A stretch of DNA of 5,789 bases, from the NCBI GenBank assembly GCA_001800515.1, contig MGVN01000033.1, positions 1 to 5,789 of the forward strand, written 5' to 3'. Positions 1 to 5,789 of the stretch are shown in pieces. The position numbers and the translations under genes are program-made. The notes under the pieces are model-generated. The model had not been told where the DNA came from and did not search any database. It saw only the letters and a program-made list of their open reading frames with translations. Source of the stretch: Elusimicrobia bacterium RIFOXYB2_FULL_49_7. Its GTDB lineage: Bacteria; Fibrobacterota; OXYB2-FULL-49-7. Position 1 is the stretch's first letter, and the number at the start of each line of letters is the position of its first letter.

Positions 1-1283
1 TCCATTTCACGCTTGAAATAATCGGGATGGCCTTCATTCATAAAAAAGTACGAAAGAACCAAACCTCCTGAAGAGTAGGCATAATTATGATTAACCGTTC
101 TGATACCGGGTATTTTCTCGACTATCTGAACCAGGTTCCCATCTTCATCATATTGGTACCGGCTTTCCACAGGCTCCCTTGCCACATCAGTGTATCCTTT
201 TGTCTTGAGAAGCCTTCCATAGATATCGTATTCGTTTTGCTGCAATACCTTGTAGGACAAAACATCTGCTTTTAACGGCCAACGGTCATTATTTATGATC
301 GTTTGATCATTAAAGAAATCCGCATTATCATCTTGAATATCTACCGTCTTTTCCAAGCGTCCTTGACTGTCATAGATATAAGCAATAACATACTGGCCGC
401 CTTTTATCTTATGGTTAGGATCACGCACAAATCGCAATGCTCCTTTCCAGTTGTAACGGTATTCAATTTCATTAACAGAATGAGTGGTTGCACTGCCCAA
501 ATCAGTAGAACTCCTTTTCAGCAACTTATTAAACCCATCATATTCATATTCGCTGACCGAACCTAAGCCCGGCTTAAAAGCATTGGTACAAATAGTGGGA
601 TTACTTTCATCCGCAAAATTAGATGGGCCATACTCCCGGGTAAGGTTTCCGGCAGCATCATATTCATAGCGGCTCATGGAAAAAAGGTTATTGCTTGTAC
701 CTGTCTGTATTGTCGGCGAGTTCTTTGTAGCATAGGTTAAGACTGTCTTACCTTGAGCATTTTGAACGCTATGATTATAAATCTTATCTCCCTGCTTAGG
801 CACAAAGGCGGAATAAGAATAACCGAATTGCCCATTTTCTCCTGATGAAAACACAGGATCGTATGTCAAGGGTTGTCCGGTAACCGCATGTTCAATGGCA
901 CTGAGAGTACTGTCAAAGGCTTCCTGATACGTAAAATCATCTTCAACATTATAATCACTGCCAGGTCCACTACTGCGTTTTAAACGCCCGGTACCATCAT
1001 CCGTATACGCATATTTCAAAAAAGCATTAGTGCCATACACCTCTGCTAAGCGGGTATCAAGGGTCGTGGTCAAATCTGAATAAGTATAATTCCAACTCAT
1101 ATTAACAGGCAGAGCCTTCTTTTCAAACAAGTTGTCTGCATTATACTTGTAATATACTACGGCAATAGAATCGTCCGTACGTATGTTATTATTTGTACCA
1201 TAAACCCGACTATGAACCTGCAAGGTTTTTCCCATTGCATCCATATAGGAAGTGGAGACGGCCGGATGGTTTGCCTTACCGCC
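1..1283 (-). repeat. YD (RHS) repeat array, truncated by left edge (residues 1503-1929)
   Basis: At least nine units of the Y-D-x-x-G-[NRK]-L type occur here. They are SYMDAMGKTLQV (1512-1529), YAYTDDGTGRLKRS (1591-1609), QNAQGKTVLTY (before 1690), YEYDAAGNLTREYG (1706-1721), YEYDGFNKLLKRS (1746-1760), EYRYNWKGALRFV (1775-1791), YIYDSQGRLEKTV (1805-1817), NEYDIYGRLLKTKGY (1852-1866) and YQYDEDGNLVQIVE (1876-1891). In RHS proteins and Tc-toxin BC subunits such repeats form a spiralling beta-sheet shell that encloses a C-terminal effector. The last four units are the most canonical and the earlier ones are diverged. The conserved RHS core that ends the shell and marks the junction with the variable C-terminus is not reached, so it should lie further left. 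Confidence 0.9.
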
Positions 1284-4200
1284 CACTTCCAGAACAACGC
1301 CGTCAATATAGAAAGGCTTAGTTTTGCCAATTTCACGAATAAAAAGACGGATACGGGGTGAAATCGCGGTTTCGCCAGGTTGCGTGAATCTGGGCCGGAC
1401 ATTTGTAAAAGTAAAGGTCTTATATCGCCAAGCACCATGAACAACTGTTTTTTCGTTTGCAGTCAAATCATGGGTCACATCCAACCCTGCCCGGATAGTA
1501 ATATCCTCATCTGCCACGAAAACCCAAAAAGATAGCGTTACATCTTTTCCCATCATTTCCGAATATTGAGGATGGCCCTTTTCTGCAATGAAGTCAATCA
1601 ATGCGCCATCTCCACCGTTCCCACTAACATCCGGCATCACTTTCAAAGCCTTTCTTCCATAGAAATACTTGGTAGCATCTTTTGCCACAATACAAGCGGA
1701 ACCAGGTACTCCTTGATAGGCTTGCCAGAACGGCAAGGGATTACCCTCTGTGATCTCGCCCTGCTCTTCAAAATTCCAATATGGGATCAAATTGCCATTA
1801 ACAAAACCGGCCTGTTCTACCATGTTGGGATAAGTTGCACTATAGGAATCCGTACCACTTATGTCTCTTGAATAAAATGTATGTGATGACTTGAAAATGG
1901 CGCCATCCTTGCCGGTTTGCCCAAACCCCTGATAATCAACATCATAATAATTATAACTCTTACCCGCACCGGATGAGGCTGAGGATAAGACTTGACGAGT
2001 TTGAGTATCATAATTGGAAATGGCAACAGAGGCACTTTCCGGATAGGCCATGAAATTCTCTACATAAACCCCGGGTGAGAACTTTACGAATAATTGATTG
2101 CCTGAAATATCCAACTTTCTGATGTAATGTCTTTTTATACCGATATCAGCGCTATCATTTGGGATATTAAAAGTATTGTAAACAAAACTGCTCTTTACCC
2201 CAACCATGGGTTCTTGCGTGGTAAGTTTATCGCAATAGGCATCAAATTCTACAACCAATCCATTATAATTTATCGTTCGCGTATCGCTGACAATGGCGAT
2301 ATCATTCGCCGTATTATTATAAAAACCATTCTCTCTTCTTTCAAGGGTAGGAGACCAATTCCCTAAATTTGGAGCAAAACCAAGAAAAACCCAATTCAGA
2401 TTACTGGTATTGGAAATGGTAGCCAGAGGTAATTGATGCGTCTCGTTATCATAAATCACATGGGTAAAGTGCCACTTATTTGTTTCCATTTCACGCTTAT
2501 CAATAGTCTTAATGACATTGCCGAAATCATCCCAATACAGTTCATGCCTTATTGTGTAAGTTTCAGAATTATCCTGTCCCATGTCCACATTGATTGGGTC
2601 TTTAAAATAAGCAGTCCAATTCCATACAGGTGCCCAGCCAACGGCCCCTTGTTGATTTAAACGCCATTCATTCCCCGAATGAGATATAATGCGATCACGG
2701 AAAGCATTGTAATTATCATCCTTATCTTCGTCCAAGATTGTCCAAACTGAAGAAGTCGGTGTTAATATATTTAAGTTCTCCATAAGGAGGCTGTTCGAGT
2801 TCATATAACTATAGTCGACATTGCTAACATAATGTTTCCCATCCGGCATAATACTCACAGTCCTGTCCAACATATCATTTCCGGCAGCAGCAGTGTAATA
2901 GATGTATTTTTGCTCGGATTTAACTTTATTATTTACGCTGACCACAGCAGTCGGACGAGTTTCCCGGAATTCTTCCGGCAAAGCCTCGTCTCCATAAGGA
3001 AAATAAGAATCATATCGAGTATCTACAGAACCGAGTAACACCCCTTTGGAATTATACGTTTTTTGGCTATATTCTTTGCCGTCCAATCGATATTGGTCTG
3101 TAAGATTATGCAAACTTCCATTAAGAGTTATATCATCGTCATTGAGAACATCGCCATAACGCAGGGAAATCGAATATGTCCCGGTATTGTTCAATACACA
3201 GGTTTTTATGTTAGTGACAATATTTGCACGGTTGTCTATCGTAAAATAATTTGACAAAGAGTTAAATTGACTCGGAATAGCGGCATTGACCTCATCATCT
3301 TTATAAAACAACCCTGTGCCGGAATATGTTTCACCCGGACGACTTTGGGTTATTGAAGTGATTAACTCAGCCTCAAATTGCTTCCCAAAAGAATTATTAT
3401 TTAGAGAATGCAGATACCAAGTATTTTTAAAGGCATTACCATTAAGGGAACATCTCCACTTACCATCATCAGTGTTATGATAAACGATATCAACCAGCCC
3501 GTCTCCATTAATATCAGTAAACGATGAATTCTCAGACCACGCATCCCAATCACATGGATAAGTATTATAAGGTTCAAGTTTCACATAAGAACTGCTGAAA
3601 GATGTTCTTTCATTATAAACAACCACCCAGCGATGTACATTTTCCGGCAAAGTACGTAAAAAATAGACGAAATCATACAATCCATCGCCATTAATATCTT
3701 GAAACTGCCCAAACTCCTCGCTAATAAAGTCATCTTCTCCGATCCCAACTGTCACATTCGCAGTTCCAGGTATTTCCACAGACCCTCCCCAGGAACATGT
3801 GCCATTTGATTGCATTCCCAAATTGTAATATATCCTCCAATTCCCGTAATTAAAACCAAGGCTTGTAGGTATTTGTGATCGGCAAGCAAAATCAATTAGT
3901 CCATCCGAATTAGCATCGAGAAATGTAATACAAGCGCCCTTACCTTCTTCTAAACTGTTTCCCAACACGTCTTTCGAATTTTCAATATAGTCTCCACCGC
4001 TCCATTTATTATTACCCCAATTATATTGTACAAACCACCCATCTTCCGCAGATCTCCAGACAATATCCGGAAATCCATTTCCATCGACATCAAGAAACGT
4101 TTGCTTATGATAGCCTGGCGTTAATCCCGAATGTCCATCGTTAAAAAGAAGTTGGCTTGATGTCCAAACATTATTTCCCTCATTAAACTTCACATACCAT

Positions 4201-5789
4201 TTATCATCGCCACGCTCCTCACAATCATCACTCATCACAGGCCATTGATTATAGCACTGTTCTGTCGAGTAAAATGTATTTCTGTATACAAAATCAGGTA
4301 GCCCGTCTCCATTAATGTCAACAAAATCGGCACCAGAAGATGATATTTTTAAGTACCATAAAAGATGCTCATATTCAGACCACATGGTAATAGGTTCACC
4401 AGGAATGGCTGTGGCCGTAAACATATGAGCAGATTCCCAAGATGCACCATTATTTCTATAATAATAAACATTCCAATTCCCATCACTACATCTTTCGACA
4501 TAATCCTTTTTTCCATCTCCATCAATATCAATAAATTGTACCTGATCTTTTTCAAAAGTTCCTGTTGGTCCGGTAGTTGATGATTGAGAAGCTGCTACGT
4601 TCTTTGAAATCCACCCCCCATTTCCATAATTAAATACCACTCTCCACTTACCATCATCCAGTTTTTCTACATAATCAGTCAAGCCATTCCTATCGATATC
4701 AATAAACCTACTCCAATTATTATCCGGAAATCCAGTTGCACCTCCTGCAACAATATGATTATAGTCCCAATTGCCACTAACTACTTGTCCATCATTAATG
4801 ATAAGTTTATTAGTAGTCGACCTTACCGTTTTATTATAATTAGTACTACTTACCCCAAAAGAACTCTTATCCGACAAGGTATCATAATTAACCCTATCAA
4901 CTAATTCATCCTTAGCAATATTCGCCGCTTCTTGAAAACCAACATTAAATATGGTGAAATTAAACTTATTCTGCTGACCTTTCCGATAAGATGCAAAAAA
5001 TGTATTCAACCCAACAAACCCGCCATCCCATAAATAATCATAATCCGTCTTATTCACCAAATTCCCATGCCAATCAATAAACAATATCAGATTATTGACA
5101 TCATCGGTTACACCAATATACTCCTGACCGAAATAGGCCATATCCTGACCGCTTAGAATACCGGCATTCGTATAACTCCCAATGGTCTTTACATCCGTTA
5201 TTTTCTCAAAATTATCCCCATCAAAAGCAAATAAGGTATAATAATACTTCTTGTGAGTCACTGCTTCAAACTTTTTAAGCGCAAGTTTCGTTCCCACCAA
5301 TACAACATCAGCAATATTATCAATATTATCCTTGAGGACGTTATCGTCATCTCGTATCTGAACATTCTTCATTTTCAGTTCCGTGCCACCACCTACCATT
5401 GCATTTTCGGTTAGACAAATCGCACTAATGCTCATTCTATCTCGAATTACAATTAAATTATTATCAAAATAATGTTTTTTATAGACCAACACAGAAGCAT
5501 CTGACCATAAAACGTTTGTAGGAGCGGTTGGTGATGATAAGGCGCCGGCAAAGCCGTTACCTTTGTCTTCTATCAAATAAACCGTTTTGTACCGGCTATT
5601 GGTTGCGCTGGGAACCGTATATAATAGCCGATTTCCGCTAAATTGTAAGAAGGTCCCTTTGCGGCAATTTAGCAATTTAACTTCTTTTTCAAATCGGTTA
5701 TTTTCATATTTAAAGACATCAATACTATCATATGTTTGGGACGATGCATTAAAGAAATAAACAATCATCCGATCGCCAAACGCCATTAC
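1..5789 (-). CDS. Giant RHS/YD-repeat protein with FG-GAP/VCBS propeller and CBM-like domain, partial at both ends
   Basis: One frame stays open across the whole window on the minus strand: 1,929 complete codons from base 5789 to base 3, plus two bases of the next codon. Domains in order are a propeller-like N-terminal part, seven DxDxDG calcium-loop repeats (residues 361-769), a beta-rich middle with degenerate YD units, a CBM4/9-like jelly roll (1333-1502) and YD repeats (1503 to the edge). The first ATG, at 5786-5784, is unlikely to be the start: the sequence after it (MAFGDRMIVYFFN) reads as the middle of a beta blade, with no signal peptide and no room for a ribosome site. Known RHS/YD proteins are usually exported or surface-attached, and many carry a variable C-terminal toxin; neither the export signal nor the C-terminus is visible here. 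Alternatives are a surface adhesin or a wall-associated protein. I am confident in the frame and repeat class and unsure of the biological role. Confidence 0.93.
1284..1793 (-). other. Carbohydrate-binding-module-like jelly-roll domain (CBM4/9 type, residues 1333-1502)
   Basis: The domain opens with NLIPYWNFEEQG followed by PLPFWQAYQG, which matches the 'N-l-i-x-n-x-d-F-E-x-g ... W' opening of CBM family 4/9-like modules. The rest follows the same plan: GRKALKVMPDVSG (the 'G..al.v' strand), VTLSFWVFVADEDITIRAGL (the 'lsfWv' strand), GAWRYKTFTFTN (the 'g.W......ft' strand) and a closing PFYIDGVVLEVG (the 'iyiD.v.le' strand). Its length of about 170 residues is close to that of such modules. 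Known members bind beta-glucans, xylan or other polysaccharides through an aromatic groove; here the ligand cannot be read from sequence. YD-like sequence follows it directly (STSYMDAMGKTLQV), so it looks like an insert in the RHS shell rather than an end module. A generic galactose-binding-like sandwich is the main alternative. Confidence 0.75.
1794..2402 (-). other. Unassigned segment between YD-like linker and CBM-like domain (residues about 1130-1332)
   Basis: I do not recognise a family here. The stretch starts around NWVFLGFAPNLGNWSP and continues through NDIAIVSDTRTINYNGLVVEFDAYCD. It then passes ISGNQLFVKFSPGVYVENF and the Ser/Tyr-rich SSASSGAGKSYNYYDVDY, ending just before VNGNLIPYWNFEE. 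It is rich in beta-prone and Asn/Ser/Gly residues, like the rest of the protein. SNYDTQTRQVLSS and YNYYDVDYQGFGQTGK could be worn YD units (Y-D followed by a turn and a short strand). GAGKS here is not a convincing P-loop because no hydrophobic strand or GxxxxGK[ST] spacing surrounds it. It most likely continues the YD shell. Confidence 0.4.
2403..3389 (-). other. Beta-rich linker with degenerate YD units (residues about 801-1129)
   Basis: This segment follows the last propeller blade. It holds scattered units that look like diverged RHS/YD repeats: KTYNSKGVLLGSV around residues 910-922, and RHELYWDDFGNVIKTIDK at 1081-1098 (bases 2496-2549), whose WDDFGN core matches the Y-D-x-x-G-N pattern. 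Between them are PDGKHYVSNVDYSYM, a DEDKDD acidic patch and the Trp-rich GWAPVWNWTAYF. In RHS proteins that carry an upstream propeller, this position usually starts the YD shell, so I read it as the first turns of the shell with long insertions. There is no catalytic signature. The exact boundaries are approximate. Confidence 0.55.
3390..4772 (-). repeat. Seven FG-GAP/VCBS-type repeats, probable seven-bladed beta-propeller (residues about 340-800)
   Basis: Seven copies of a 14-residue motif, xF.D.(D/N).(D/N)G..D.(V/A), begin at residues 361, 418, 488, 564, 622, 695 and 756 (bases 4668-4709, 4497-4538, 4287-4328, 4059-4100, 3885-3926, 3666-3707 and 3483-3524). Examples are QFIDIDGDGKKDYV, DFVDINGDGLPDFV and TFLDVDGNGFPDIV. 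Spacing is 57-76 residues, as expected for one blade each. Most copies are followed by a W-rich strand of the form W.V.xN.G...W (for example DGKWRVVFNYGNGGW). The acidic and Asn side chains resemble the calcium loops of FG-GAP/VCBS and integrin-alpha-type propellers. Copy 1 has Arg-Asn and copy 5 (DANSDGLID) Asn-Ser within the loop, so their metal affinity may differ. In SpvB/TcaC-like toxins a comparable propeller precedes the RHS shell; the same role here is inferred. Confidence 0.88.
4773..5789 (-). other. N-terminal beta-propeller-like region (residues 1-339)
   Basis: This part of the giant protein has no catalytic motif that I recognise. It alternates hydrophobic strands with short polar turns, in a loosely recurring pattern: a strand of the type 'g.r.lvY', then a strand ending in an aromatic residue, an acidic or glycine turn and F. 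Examples are VFKYENNRFEK near residue 25, VYLIEDKGNGF near 70, YTLFAFDGDNFEK near 185 and LILFIDWHGNL near 235. Such spacing is typical of propeller blades, so I infer a first propeller, or part of one, upstream of the calcium-loop propeller. It is truncated by the right edge. It could instead be a set of beta-sandwich repeats. The DNA at about 4.8-5.5 kb is locally AT-rich. Confidence 0.5.

Noticed and set aside
660..690. Apparent in-frame TGA in the minus-strand frame that would split the gene.
   Set aside because: It arises only if the run of A at 680-685 is counted as five. With six A the frame reads NNLFSMSRYEYD and stays open to the edge.
1157..1444. 95-codon minus-strand ORF as a separate gene.
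   Set aside because: It is out of phase with the long frame and overlaps the CBM-like domain and following YD unit, which are well supported. It has no recognisable motif.
1965..1985. GAGKS string as a nucleotide-binding P-loop.
   Set aside because: It lacks the GxxxxGK[ST] pattern and a preceding hydrophobic strand; it sits in a Ser/Tyr-rich extracytoplasmic-looking stretch.
87..3254. Several plus-strand ORFs of 61-101 codons across the left part of the window.
   Set aside because: All lie antisense to the continuous YD/CBM/propeller frame and their translations show no domain or consistent coding signal.
4349..4555. 68-codon minus-strand ORF and the opposing plus-strand ORF at 4365-4580.
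   Set aside because: Both overlap a calcium-loop blade of the long frame; they are shadows with no family resemblance.
5784..5786. ATG near the right edge as the true start codon.
   Set aside because: The following sequence looks like the middle of a beta blade rather than a signal peptide, and there is no visible upstream ribosome site, so the gene very probably starts further right.

Overview
The window lies entirely inside one very large protein-coding gene on the minus strand. Reading the reverse complement from base 5789 down to base 3 gives 1,929 codons with no stop in a single frame. Both the true start (beyond the right edge) and the true stop (beyond the left edge) are outside the window. 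The product is a giant, probably exported, multidomain protein of the RHS/YD-repeat class. I see no intergenic space, RNA gene, mobile element, CRISPR array, promoter or terminator. All other ORFs in the window are short shadows of this gene. Residue numbers below are local: residue 1 is the first full codon at the right edge.

Layout from N- to C-terminus (right to left on the + strand): (i) residues 1 to about 339, a beta-rich region that looks like blades of a propeller without a recognised motif; (ii) about 340-800, seven copies of a calcium-loop motif of the FG-GAP/VCBS type, which suggests one complete seven-bladed propeller; (iii) about 801-1129, a beta-rich stretch with scattered degenerate RHS/YD units; (iv) about 1130-1332, a stretch I cannot assign; (v) 1333-1502, a jelly-roll domain resembling carbohydrate-binding module families 4/9; (vi) 1503-1929, a run of YD repeats that continues off the left edge.

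This order (propeller, then an RHS/YD shell) recalls the B/C components of Tc toxins, SpvB/TcaC-like proteins and other large polymorphic-toxin-like RHS proteins. In those families the YD repeats form a hollow shell around a variable C-terminal domain. A CBM-like module embedded in the YD region is an unusual addition and suggests glycan binding at a surface. The RHS core, any C-terminal effector and any immunity gene would lie beyond the left edge, so a toxin function is only an inference.

The organism cannot be fixed. The standard genetic code is used (tryptophan is TGG and no TGA occurs in frame). Sampled GC is roughly 28-48%, lowest in parts of about 4.4-5.5 kb. A bacterium with giant secreted YD/FG-GAP proteins, possibly an uncultured Gram-negative lineage, is plausible but unproven.
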